Below are positions 57,710 to 64,000 of a stretch of DNA of 64,000 nucleotides, in pieces. Source of the stretch: Streptomyces sp. R302 (lineage in GTDB: Bacteria > Actinomycetota > Actinomycetes > Streptomycetales > Streptomycetaceae); assembly GCF_012927245.1 (NCBI RefSeq), contig NZ_JABBGE010000003.1, positions 620,001 through 684,000 of the forward strand. The letters run 5' to 3'. Each line of letters opens with the position of its first letter. The stretch's first letter is position 1. The notes beneath the pieces were generated by a model, which made no database searches, had not been told where the DNA came from, and saw only the letters and a program-made list of their open reading frames with translations. Both the position numbers and the translations under genes were made by a program.

Positions 57710-58314
57710 CCCTCGACGGCCTGGTGCTCGTCGTCGAGGCCGAGGTCGCGGGCGAGGCGGTCGCGGTAGCGGGCATGCTCGGCGCAGCTGCGGCGGCCGG
57801 CCGCGAGGATGTCGTCGGCCATGGCCTCGGCGAGGTAGTCGAGCAGGCTGCCGAACGGACCGGCGGGGTGCTGCTGGACGGCCTCGGCGTCGAGGCGGTC
57901 GGCAAGGTGCCGGAGCGCGCACGCAACGCGGGCGGGGTCGAGCCCCTTCGTCTGGATGTCGACGCGGAGCGCATCCGGGTCGCTGCCCTCGGGCTGGATG
58001 ACGACCAGGGTGCCCGGGACGGTCACGGACGCAGCGAGGCGGTCGAGGGGGGCGTCGTACGTGATCGGGCCCTCGGGGGTGTCGAGGGCGTAGCACTTCC
58101 GGAACACCGACTCGCGCATGGCGCTGCTCGTGGTGACCGGCCGGCCCCGGTGATCGGTGGACGCGATGTCGTAGGCGACGGTCGGCTCGTCCCGGCCCTC
58201 GCCGGTGTAGACGTCCCGCACGGTGATGCGGTCCTCGGGCTCGCGGGCCTTGTTGTACGGCATCGGCCGGTAGGTCTGTCCGGGCTCGATCGGGTCGGGG
58301 GTCTGCGTGTCCAT
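57706..58314 (-). CDS. Hypothetical phage protein
   Basis: 202 residues, mixed alpha/beta (RITVRDVYTGEGRDEPTVAY; VIQPEGSDPDALRVDIQTKG), C-terminal helices. MDTQTPDPIEP at 58314 has GGAG 8 nt upstream and is preferred over an ATG at 58338. No family recognised. The ~100 bp before it show no gene. Confidence 0.6.
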   Translation of the reverse strand: MDTQTPDPIEPGQTYRPMPYNKAREPEDRITVRDVYTGEGRDEPTVAYDIASTDHRGRPVTTSSAMRESVFRKCYALDTPEGPITYDAPLDRLAASVTVPGTLVVIQPEGSDPDALRVDIQTKGLDPARVACALRHLADRLDAEAVQQHPAGPFGSLLDYLAEAMADDILAAGRRSCAEHARYRDRLARDLGLDDEHQAVEG

Positions 58315-58415
58315 GGGCGGGGCTCCGTCTCGGCTCATCAGTCGGTTGTCGGTGTTGACCGGGGCGCGGAAGTGCACGCGCGCGTGGGCGGCGCGGCGAC
58401 CGGTCGGCGGCGGGG

Positions 58416-58868
58416 TCAGTAGGCGGGGCCGTTGGTGTTCCACTGGTCGTACTGGGGCTGCTGCTGGCTGTATCCGCCCTGCGACTGCTGGCCGTTCTGT
58501 CGCCCGGTGGTCTTGGTGACCTGCGCGGTGGCGTTGCGGAGCGAGGGGGCGACTTCCTCGGCCTCGACCTCGACGACGGTGCGCTTGACGCCCTGGTTGT
58601 CCTCGTAGGTGCGCTGGCGGAGGGTGCCGACGACGACGACGCGGGTGCCACGCTGAATGCTGCCGGCGACGTTCTCGCCGAGGGATCGCCACGCGGACAC
58701 GGTCATGAACAGGGACTCGCCGTCCTGCCACTGGCCGGACTGCTTGTCGTAGGTGCGGGGGGTCGAGGCGATGCGGAACTTGGCGACGGCGTGTCCGCTG
58801 GGGGTGTGCCTGAGTTCGGGGTCGTCGACGAGGTTCCCCGTGATGGTGATGGTGGTCTCTCCGGCCAT
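58416..58868 (-). CDS. ssb: Single-stranded DNA-binding protein
   Basis: 150 residues: OB-fold [60 protein letters not shown], then a Gln/Gly-rich tail ([15 protein letters not shown]). The acidic DDIPF-like tip of cellular SSB is missing (ends NTNGPAY), usual for phage SSBs. ATGA overlap with the HNH gene. Confidence 0.92.
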   Translation of the reverse strand: MAGETTITITGNLVDDPELRHTPSGHAVAKFRIASTPRTYDKQSGQWQDGESLFMTVSAWRSLGENVAGSIQRGTRVVVVGTLRQRTYEDNQGVKRTVVEVEAEEVAPSLRNATAQVTKTTGRQNGQQSQGGYSQQQPQYDQWNTNGPAY

Positions 58869-59329
58869 CAGGCGGCGGTCCTTTCGGTGGCGGGGCGGCG
58901 GCAGGCGCGGCAGGCGCGGGCGCCGTTGGGGCGTACGTAGGTGTTGGCGGCGTCGAAGGGGTGACCTCGGAGGCATCGCACCTTCCGCGCGTTGATCGCG
59001 GTCGGGCCGCTGCTGCGGAGGGTGTTGGTGCGGTGGTCGGTCACTTCGAGGTGTGCGGGGTTGACGCAGTTGCGGCGACGGCATCGGTGGTCGACTTCGG
59101 CGCCGACGGGGATGGGGCCTCGGGCCTGCTCGTAGGCGTACTGGTGGGCGCGGACGGTGCGGCCGTCGGCCTTGAACGCTCCGTAGAACTCGCCGTGTTC
59201 GCCGGCGTCGTGGGGGCGCTTGCTGCGGGCTCCGCCGGTCCACAGGTGGCAGGGGCCGGGGGCGTCGCGGTAGAGGCTGAGGGGGCCGGCCGGGTCGACC
59301 TTGGCGGCGAAGCGTTCGGTGGTGTTCAC
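58868..59329 (-). CDS. HNH endonuclease
   Basis: 153 residues with the HNH core [20 protein letters not shown] near residues 77-96 and a second zinc site (CLRGHPFD ... RACRACRR). HNH_3/NUMOD-like type of actinophages; may be homing or packaging-related. First gene of a transcript starting at the double dyad 59374-59409; GTG with AGGAGG. Confidence 0.85.
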   Translation of the reverse strand: MNTTERFAAKVDPAGPLSLYRDAPGPCHLWTGGARSKRPHDAGEHGEFYGAFKADGRTVRAHQYAYEQARGPIPVGAEVDHRCRRRNCVNPAHLEVTDHRTNTLRSSGPTAINARKVRCLRGHPFDAANTYVRPNGARACRACRRPATERTAA

Positions 59330-59373
59330 GGGGCGGTCCTCCTGCTCTACGTGCTGAGCGCGCGCGCTCGCGG

Positions 59374-59409
59374 TTCTGTCTCGACAGGCATGTATCTGTC
59401 GAGACAGAA
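59374..59409 (-). promoter_or_regulatory. Paired CTGTCNNGACAG operator dyads
   Basis: TTCTGTCTCGACAG (59374-59387) is the exact reverse complement of CTGTCGAGACAGAA (59396-59409). Each half is itself a 12 bp dyad, CTGTCTCGACAG and CTGTCGAGACAG, 20 bp apart centre to centre, i.e. on the same helix face. Upstream of the HNH-SSB unit. Confidence 0.8.
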
Positions 59410-59455
59410 AGATAGCGGATGTGGGGCTGATCCGGCTCCCCCTGTCGAGGGGGGG

Positions 59456-59644
59456 CTAGGTGGCGTCCTCCGGGGTGAACGCGGGCGGGATCACCCGCAG
59501 GTCCCACCCGGCCTGTTCGAGGGCCTTGGCGGTCCGTACAGCGGTCGAGCCGGGCCGGTACAGCAACTCCCTCACGGTCGCGTCCTCGATGACGGTGCGG
59601 ATGATGGCGACGGCGGCGGCCGGAATCGGCGTGGGCTGGGTCAT
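59456..59644 (-). CDS. Small hypothetical phage protein
   Basis: 62 residues: [37 protein letters not shown] overlaps the preceding stop (ATGA). Last gene before the 126 bp regulatory gap. Unknown. Confidence 0.6.
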   Translation of the reverse strand: MTQPTPIPAAAVAIIRTVIEDATVRELLYRPGSTAVRTAKALEQAGWDLRVIPPAFTPEDAT

Positions 59645-60321
59645 GCGGCGGCCTCCTGGTGGCGGGCGGCGAGGGCGGCCTCGACGCGGGAGGGGTGCGG
59701 GGCGCGCTCGGTGCGCCGGCGGTCGCCTCGCTTGCACGGCGTGCGCACGTTGGCGCGGCAGTGCTCGTACGGGCACGGGACGCCGAGGGGGTCGGGCCGG
59801 TCCTCCTCGACGAGGGCGCGGCGTCGCGGCCGGTGGTCGGCGAGGGCCTCCTCGATGTCCGGGGGCACGTAGGCGCCGAGGGCGGCGAGGCGTTCGGCGG
59901 CGAACTGGTCGCGCTCCTCGCGGGTGGCGGCGGCCGGGAGGGCGAGCATCGGCCGGTCCTCGGAGAAACCGAGGGCGCCCCGCATGGACGGGCCCGCAAC
60001 CCGGCCGTCGGCGACGGCGGCGAGCAGGGCCCGGCGGCGGGCAATGGATTCGGCGCCGGTCTCGCCCGGGACCCCGTCGTAGACGATCGTCGCGGCGTTG
60101 ACCCGCTCGGCGCGGATCCGGGCGCGCTGCTGGCGGACGTGGGCGGGGGTCAGCCATCGGTCGGTCTCGCCGTAGTGGCGGGCGACGGCGGCGCGGGCGT
60201 CGTCGTCCAGGGGCATCGAGTGCAGGGCGGCGGCCCATGCGCGGGCGTCGGCCTCGCCGACGGTGCGGCGGTCGAACGCGGCGGCGAGGGTGAGCAGCTC
60301 GGCGGCGTCGGCGGGGGTCAC
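59641..60321 (-). CDS. Phage protein with zinc-finger C-terminus
   Basis: 226 residues: helical N-terminal half starting [20 protein letters not shown] (replication-accessory-like), and a C-terminal [18 protein letters not shown] ... H motif of the same kind as in the 355-residue protein at 54485. GTG start overlapping the previous stop; located after the replication protein, so may be a helicase-loader-like partner. Confidence 0.65.
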   Translation of the reverse strand: MTPADAAELLTLAAAFDRRTVGEADARAWAAALHSMPLDDDARAAVARHYGETDRWLTPAHVRQQRARIRAERVNAATIVYDGVPGETGAESIARRRALLAAVADGRVAGPSMRGALGFSEDRPMLALPAAATREERDQFAAERLAALGAYVPPDIEEALADHRPRRRALVEEDRPDPLGVPCPYEHCRANVRTPCKRGDRRRTERAPHPSRVEAALAARHQEAAA

Positions 60322-61196
60322 TGGGCGGCCTCCTGGGCGCGGAGTCGGGCGGCGAGGTCGAGACCCTCGGCGACCCGCTGATCGGTCGTCGAGGGGCGGG
60401 CGGAGCCGATGGGGACGACGTTCCCGCCGGCGGCCGGGCGGCTGGCCTGGAGGCGCAGGGTGTCGTACTTCTCGCGGAGCTTCGGCATCGACATGACGTT
60501 CGAGCGCCAGAAGTCGGAGTCCTGGCACCAGTCAATGGCGTTGTGCACCTGCTCTTCGGTGCGGCCGTCCTTGTCGAGCATGAGCCGGGCCGCGTCCCGC
60601 CACCCCTTCGTGATGGTGGGCCGCTTGCTGCCGTTCTGCACGACGCGATCGGCAAGGTGCTCACACAGCCGCTCGACGTCCTCGCGGACCGGCGCCGGGT
60701 CGGGGTCTCGCGGAGCGAGGGCCGACGACTTCCTGTTCCCTGTTCCCTGTTCCCTTCCCTGTTCCCTGTTCCTTTCCTGGGGTGAGTCCTCACTGAGGTG
60801 TGCGTGAGCCTGCTCGGATCCCTCATCACCGCTGGTCAGGGGCGGTTCCGGGGTGGATTCCCCCTGGTCGGGCGCGGGGAGGCGCGAGGCGGACGGGCGG
60901 TTGATCCGCTGGTGCTCCTTCCACCCGGACACGGCCAAGTAGCGCTTGCCGGTGACGACGTAGCGAACGATCAGTGAGGACTCACTGAGTGCGGCGAGGT
61001 CGGTCTCGACGTCGCCGGCGGTCCGGTCGTCGAGCGGCCAGAGTGCGGCCTTGATGAGCCGGGCGTCGTCGACGGCGCGGCCCTGGTCGTCGCAGTGCGT
61101 CCACAGACCAATGAACGTGAGCCGCTGCTCGATAGTGAGGTCGGCGATCGTAAGGGAGGTGAAAAAGTCGGGCTTGATCGTGCGGATACGGGCCAT
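60318..61196 (-). CDS. Phage replication protein (DnaD/replisome-organiser-like)
   Basis: 292 residues: MARIRTIKPDFFTSLTIADL, RLTFIGLWTHCDDQGRAVDD and YLAVSGWKEHQRINRPSASR form the winged-helix N-domain common to replication initiators of Gram-positive phages; the C-terminal ~100 residues (WRDAARLMLDKDGRTEEQVH, NAIDWCQDSDFWRSNVMSMP) fit the DnaD-like domain. The linker holds repeats from a TTCCCTG-type microsatellite (60727-60776). Confidence 0.78.
   Translation of the reverse strand: MARIRTIKPDFFTSLTIADLTIEQRLTFIGLWTHCDDQGRAVDDARLIKAALWPLDDRTAGDVETDLAALSESSLIVRYVVTGKRYLAVSGWKEHQRINRPSASRLPAPDQGESTPEPPLTSGDEGSEQAHAHLSEDSPQERNREQGREQGTGNRKSSALAPRDPDPAPVREDVERLCEHLADRVVQNGSKRPTITKGWRDAARLMLDKDGRTEEQVHNAIDWCQDSDFWRSNVMSMPKLREKYDTLRLQASRPAAGGNVVPIGSARPSTTDQRVAEGLDLAARLRAQEAAQ
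60727..60776. repeat. In-frame TTCCCTG/TTCCTG tandem repeat in the replication gene
   Basis: About seven imperfect 6-7 bp units within the linker of the replication protein, encoding the NREQGREQGTGNR stretch. Slippage here would cause frameshifts and may vary among related phages. Confidence 0.75.
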
Positions 61197-61276
61197 GGCG
61201 AGGGTCCTGTCGAGGTGGTGCGCCCGGGGCGAGGGGAACGGGTGCCGGCCTCGCCCCGGGGCGGTACGGGGGCGGG

Positions 61277-62554
61277 TTACGTGAGGGCGGCGGCGACGCG
61301 TTCGGCCGCCCACTGCGCGAGGTTGACCGGCACGGCGTTGCCGATCTGGACGCGCTGCGCGGTGTCCCGGCCGGCGAGGACGTGATGCGCGGGGAACCCC
61401 TGCGCGCGGGCCTTCTCTGCGGTGGCGAGGGCCCGGTACTCGCAGTCGTCGACCTTCCCGGACGCGGCCGGCACGACGAGCGAGTGATGGTTCCCTCCCT
61501 GCGCGGACAGGGTGCCGATCGGCTCGTCGAGGGACGTGGCGGTGCCGTGGTTCCTGAGGGTGATGACGAACGGGCGTCCCTCGAACCGGTCGAGGCCGGC
61601 CTCGACGCGGCGGCGGGTCGCCTCGACGTACGGGGTGTGTGTCTTCCGGCCGCGTCGGCCGTCGCCGAACCGGTGCCCGCGTACCGACCAGTCGATGACG
61701 GATCCGATGCCCCGGGTCACGGGCTCGACCCGCCGGTGCCCACAACGGCGCTGGGGGCAGATGTAGCGGTACTGGGCGCCGAACTCGCCGACGGTCCGGG
61801 CCCGGTACCGGGTGCTCCACTGCTGAATGCCGCGCACGGGTCCGCACGTCGCGCACGTCGCCTCCGGCCGGGGCCGCAGGTCCGGCACCCGTCCGACGTC
61901 CTTGCGCACCATGCACCACACCAACCGGTCCCGGAGCTGGGGGAGTCGCTCGTACCCCTCGCCCTGGACGTGCGCCGCGTTCACGGACGCGATGGTGATG
62001 TTGTAGCCGAGGGCATCCCACACGTTGAGCCACGCGGTGAAGAGCGCGAACCGGGTGGCGAATCCGGGGACGTTCTCCCCGACGTAGAACCGGGGCCGGT
62101 GGACCTCGGCGTACCGGATGGGGTCCCACGCGGTCATGCGGGTGCGGGACCAGTCGGTGGCGGCCGGCTGCTGCTCGCCGAGGGTGAGTTCGGTCTGAGC
62201 GCGGGGCGTCGCCCGTCCGCCGGCGGGGGTCGCCTCCCAACAGATCGGCGATCCGACGATGCCGTCGGCCGAGGGGACACCCCTCATGTCGAGGTTGTTG
62301 ATGTCGCACTGCTGGGCCCACACCTGCGGCCAGTTGGCGCGGACCGTGTCGACGGCGGCGGCCATGTGGTTCGCGGCGTAGACGGGGGTGTACCCGGCAG
62401 AGTCGAACCCTCGGACGTCGCCGCACCCGCCGGAGAACAGGTGCACGGTCGTGAGGCCGTTGGCCGGGGCGAGGGGGAGTTGCCCGGGGACCGGCGCCGG
62501 CGGCGCGGTGTCGAGCAGGCGGCGGGCGCGGTCGAGCCGCTCACGGCCGGTCAC
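61277..62554 (-). CDS. C5-cytosine DNA methyltransferase
   Basis: 425 residues. Motif I VHLFSGGCGDVRGFDSAGY (38-54), motif IV GSPICWEATPAGG with Cys105 (PIC instead of PPC/Q), motif VI ENV at 160-162, motif VIII QLRDRLVWCM, and motif X QIGNAVP near the C-terminus. A zinc-type Cys cluster (CATCGP ... CPQRRCGHRR) sits in the target-recognition region. Likely protects phage DNA from restriction. GTG overlaps the WhiB-like stop. Confidence 0.85.
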   Translation of the reverse strand: MTGRERLDRARRLLDTAPPAPVPGQLPLAPANGLTTVHLFSGGCGDVRGFDSAGYTPVYAANHMAAAVDTVRANWPQVWAQQCDINNLDMRGVPSADGIVGSPICWEATPAGGRATPRAQTELTLGEQQPAATDWSRTRMTAWDPIRYAEVHRPRFYVGENVPGFATRFALFTAWLNVWDALGYNITIASVNAAHVQGEGYERLPQLRDRLVWCMVRKDVGRVPDLRPRPEATCATCGPVRGIQQWSTRYRARTVGEFGAQYRYICPQRRCGHRRVEPVTRGIGSVIDWSVRGHRFGDGRRGRKTHTPYVEATRRRVEAGLDRFEGRPFVITLRNHGTATSLDEPIGTLSAQGGNHHSLVVPAASGKVDDCEYRALATAEKARAQGFPAHHVLAGRDTAQRVQIGNAVPVNLAQWAAERVAAALT

Positions 62555-62850
62555 GCGGCGGCCTCGGCGTCGAGGGCGGCGCGCTGCGCCTTTACGGCGG
62601 CCTTGTGGAAGTGGAAACGGGCACTGGGGGTCTTGCCGCCCCGGATGCCGAAACGGCCGGTCTTCCCGCGTCCGCCCTCCTCGGCCATGGCCTCGGCGAG
62701 GCACTCCTCGCGGACCGGGCACGGGCGGCAGATCGCGAGGGCCTCGCGGCGGCCGGCGGCGTCGGTCGCGGCCGGGAAGAACGCATCGACGTTGATACCG
62801 GCGCACGCGGCGCCCTGGTGCCAACGGGGAGCGAGAGTAAGGGAGTTCAT
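62551..62850 (-). CDS. WhiB-like (Wbl) iron-sulfur transcription factor
   Basis: 99 residues with the four cluster-binding cysteines Cys16, Cys41, Cys44, Cys50 (C-x24-C-x2-C-x5-C), followed by GRFGIRGGKT (the G-x-W-G-G turn with Arg for Trp) and a basic tail. Phage Wbl proteins interfere with host development or immunity (for example WhiBTM4). Preceded by the hairpin plus CAGGAGCA unit. Confidence 0.92.
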   Translation of the reverse strand: MNSLTLAPRWHQGAACAGINVDAFFPAATDAAGRREALAICRPCPVREECLAEAMAEEGGRGKTGRFGIRGGKTPSARFHFHKAAVKAQRAALDAEAAA

Positions 62851-62872
62851 GGGTGGTGCTCCTGGTCGAGGG

Positions 62873-62903
62873 GGCCCGCCCCGTTCGGGGGGCGGGGCGG
62901 GCC
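62873..62903 (-). terminator. Intercistronic hairpin upstream of the WhiB-like gene
   Basis: GGCCCGCCCCG (62873-62883) pairs with CGGGGCGGGCC (62893-62903); after it CTCGACCAGGAGCACC leads to the ATG. Same design as 54446-54470. Confidence 0.7.
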
Positions 62904-62916
62904 GTGACGCGGGTGT

Positions 62917-63546
62917 TCAGGACTGCTCGGGCGCCGGCTCGTCGGCCGGGGGGAGCGCGGGGGGTGCCGGGGGCGTGTCGAGGTCGAGCCGCTTGGCCGC
63001 GACGGCCTCGGCGACCAGAGCGCGGCCGTCGAGGGGTTGCCGCTTGCTGGTCTTGGTGAAAAGCCATCGGAAGTGCGGCGCCTTGGTCGGCTGGATCGCC
63101 ACCCCGGGCACGTCGTGCAGTTCTCCGGTCTCCGGGTCGACGTACCGGGGGGTGTTCGCCGCGTTCACGGCTCCGAGGACCCGCGCGGTGAACTGCTCGT
63201 CGATGACGACCTCGGTGCGGGCCGGGATGATCCGAAAGTCGAAGTGCTCCGGGTAGGTGTCGCGCACCCATGCCTCGAACGCGGGCCGGTCGACGACGCG
63301 GGCCTCGGCCTCGCCGCCAACACGGGTCACGGTGCCGAACTTCGTGCCGTCGTCGAGGGTGACGTCGGCCTTCGTGCTGCGGCTTGCCTGGTACTGCTGC
63401 GTGAGCAGCGTGGCGGCCTGCCTGTTGACGTCCTCGAACATCGCCTCGGCGCGGTCGAGTTGGGCCCGCATCGCCTGCCGATGCCGCAGGACGGCCGCGA
63501 GGAACTCGGCGTCGGGCGCCTCGACCTTCTTCTCGACGGCGCTCAT
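62917..63546 (-). CDS. Hypothetical phage early protein
   Basis: 209 residues: N-terminal helix (FLAAVLRHRQAMRAQLDRAE AMFEDVNRQ), then an alpha/beta domain (VTLDDGTKFGTVTRVGGEAE; IIPARTEVVIDEQFTARVLG) and a Pro-rich tail. Genes of this kind lie beside recombination genes in actinophages. ATG overlaps the previous stop. Confidence 0.6.
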   Translation of the reverse strand: MSAVEKKVEAPDAEFLAAVLRHRQAMRAQLDRAEAMFEDVNRQAATLLTQQYQASRSTKADVTLDDGTKFGTVTRVGGEAEARVVDRPAFEAWVRDTYPEHFDFRIIPARTEVVIDEQFTARVLGAVNAANTPRYVDPETGELHDVPGVAIQPTKAPHFRWLFTKTSKRQPLDGRALVAEAVAAKRLDLDTPPAPPALPPADEPAPEQS

Positions 63547-64000
63547 GCGGCGGTCCCCTCGATCTTCTTCCGGAACGCGTGGAGCTGCACGGCGCTGGCC
63601 TGGGCGATCGGGACGCCGTAGACGCGCTCGAAATCGGCGTCGAGGGTGGTCAGGTGCGCGCGAGACGCGGCGATCCTGAGCGCCTCCTCGGCGGCGGCCG
63701 GGGGCGCACTGGGCGGCGTGGGGGTGGCGGCCGGGGCCGGTGCGGCGGGCGGGGCCTGCTGCTGCGGCCCGGCGGCAGGCTGCTGCGGCGCGGTGCTCGC
63801 GGCGCGCTTCTGGGCGGCGATGGCATCGAGCTCGGCGATGTACTCCGGCGGCGCGCCGGCGTCCTCGGCGGCCTTCCGGATTGCGGCGAACTGCTCCTCG
63901 CTCGCGGCCTTCCGGGCCTCCCCGGCGTAGTCCCGGCGGCGCTGCTGCTGCGGCTGCTCCTCGCCCTGCGGCGCCCGCCGCTGCTGCTGACGCTGCCCGC
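63543..64000 (-). CDS. Hypothetical phage early protein, C-terminal part (runs off right edge)
   Basis: The visible ~151 codons encode a Gln/Arg/Ala-rich low-complexity region and a C-terminal helical piece (EEALRIAASRAHLTTLDADF, ERVYGVPIAQASAVQLHAFR). The N-terminal domain is outside the window, so no assignment; the position suggests a recombination protein such as RecT, with low certainty. Confidence 0.55.
   Translation of the reverse strand, partial: GQRQQQRRAPQGEEQPQQQRRRDYAGEARKAASEEQFAAIRKAAEDAGAPPEYIAELDAIAAQKRAASTAPQQPAAGPQQQAPPAAPAPAATPTPPSAPPAAAEEALRIAASRAHLTTLDADFERVYGVPIAQASAVQLHAFRKKIEGTAA

Larger units (their letters stand above)
32439..64000 (-). mobile_element. Siphovirus-type prophage (left part; continues beyond the window)
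   Basis: From the right edge to 32.5 kb nearly all genes lie on the minus strand in the canonical order early genes - terminase - portal - capsid - connectors - tail - endolysin - holin. Structural genes are complete and uninterrupted. The left boundary is set here at the late-operon terminator; the attachment site may be further left (29.0-32.4 kb). No integrase or repressor is seen, so they should be past 64 kb. The tape measure length of 805 residues suggests a tail of roughly 120 nm. Confidence 0.93.

Overview
The window is high-G+C actinobacterial DNA with strong third-position G/C bias, frequent GTG starts and GGAGG-type ribosome sites. Gene content and order (D-Ala-D-Ala carboxypeptidase, SCO4848-type membrane protein, metallophosphoesterase, sdhCDAB, acyl-CoA mutase large subunit) point to Streptomyces. 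Two parts can be told apart: a chromosomal segment (about 1-29 kb) and a siphovirus-type prophage (about 32.4 kb to beyond 64 kb), with a 3 kb accessory strip between them. The prophage continues past the right edge; no integrase is visible.

Host part, left to right: a DprE1/DprE2-like epimerase pair (the second gene is cut by the window edge); a BrkB-type membrane protein converging on a penicillin-binding-type carboxypeptidase; a dead serine-recombinase fragment; a small membrane protein and a metallophosphoesterase; a family 5 solute-binding lipoprotein-like protein; a TetR operon (membrane protein, DCC protein, TetR) behind two near-identical dyads; an alpha/beta hydrolase; a DUF4132 protein; a divergent MFS/MarR pair sharing a nested dyad; the sdhCDAB operon; UraD; a GH20 lipoprotein; a DUF4328 protein; a Clp N-domain/HTH protein with an apparently leaderless promoter; an ECF sigma factor translationally coupled to a transmembrane protein; an L,D-transpeptidase; and an acyl-CoA mutase large subunit.

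The strip at 29.1-32.4 kb carries a WhiJ-type regulator with its DUF397 partner, divergent small genes, a tRNA-like sequence with an expanded anticodon arm, and a two-gene unit: a 47-residue Gly/Ser-rich peptide and a protein L-isoaspartate methyltransferase homologue of the long RiPP-associated type. That layout matches imiditide-like RiPP loci.

Prophage part: almost all genes are on the minus strand and read from 64 kb toward 32.5 kb. Order of transcription: early/recombination-type genes, WhiB-like protein, C5-methyltransferase, replication protein, zinc-finger proteins, HNH, SSB, coiled-coil and small membrane proteins, RHH protein, lipoprotein, Acb2-type anti-CBASS protein, terminase small and large subunits, portal, minor capsid protein, an Rmf/CrpP-like small protein, scaffold, major capsid, head-tail connectors, tail tube, tail chaperones G and GT (canonical GGGAAAA slippery site), tape measure, baseplate/tail-tip proteins, amidase endolysin, holin. 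Three genes on the plus strand sit between late genes like lysogenic-conversion 'morons'; all encode predicted membrane proteins.

The most noteworthy signals are: a solitary type I-E CRISPR-repeat-like unit just before the late-operon terminator (candidate RNA anti-CRISPR); the peptide plus isoaspartate methyltransferase pair; the Acb2 homologue; three hairpins with the same 7-nt loop but different, compensating stems in two phage leaders; large repressor-type dyads at 55.6 and 59.4 kb; and the three opposite-strand membrane genes. All functional statements rest on reading the sequence and on family knowledge; no database search was run.
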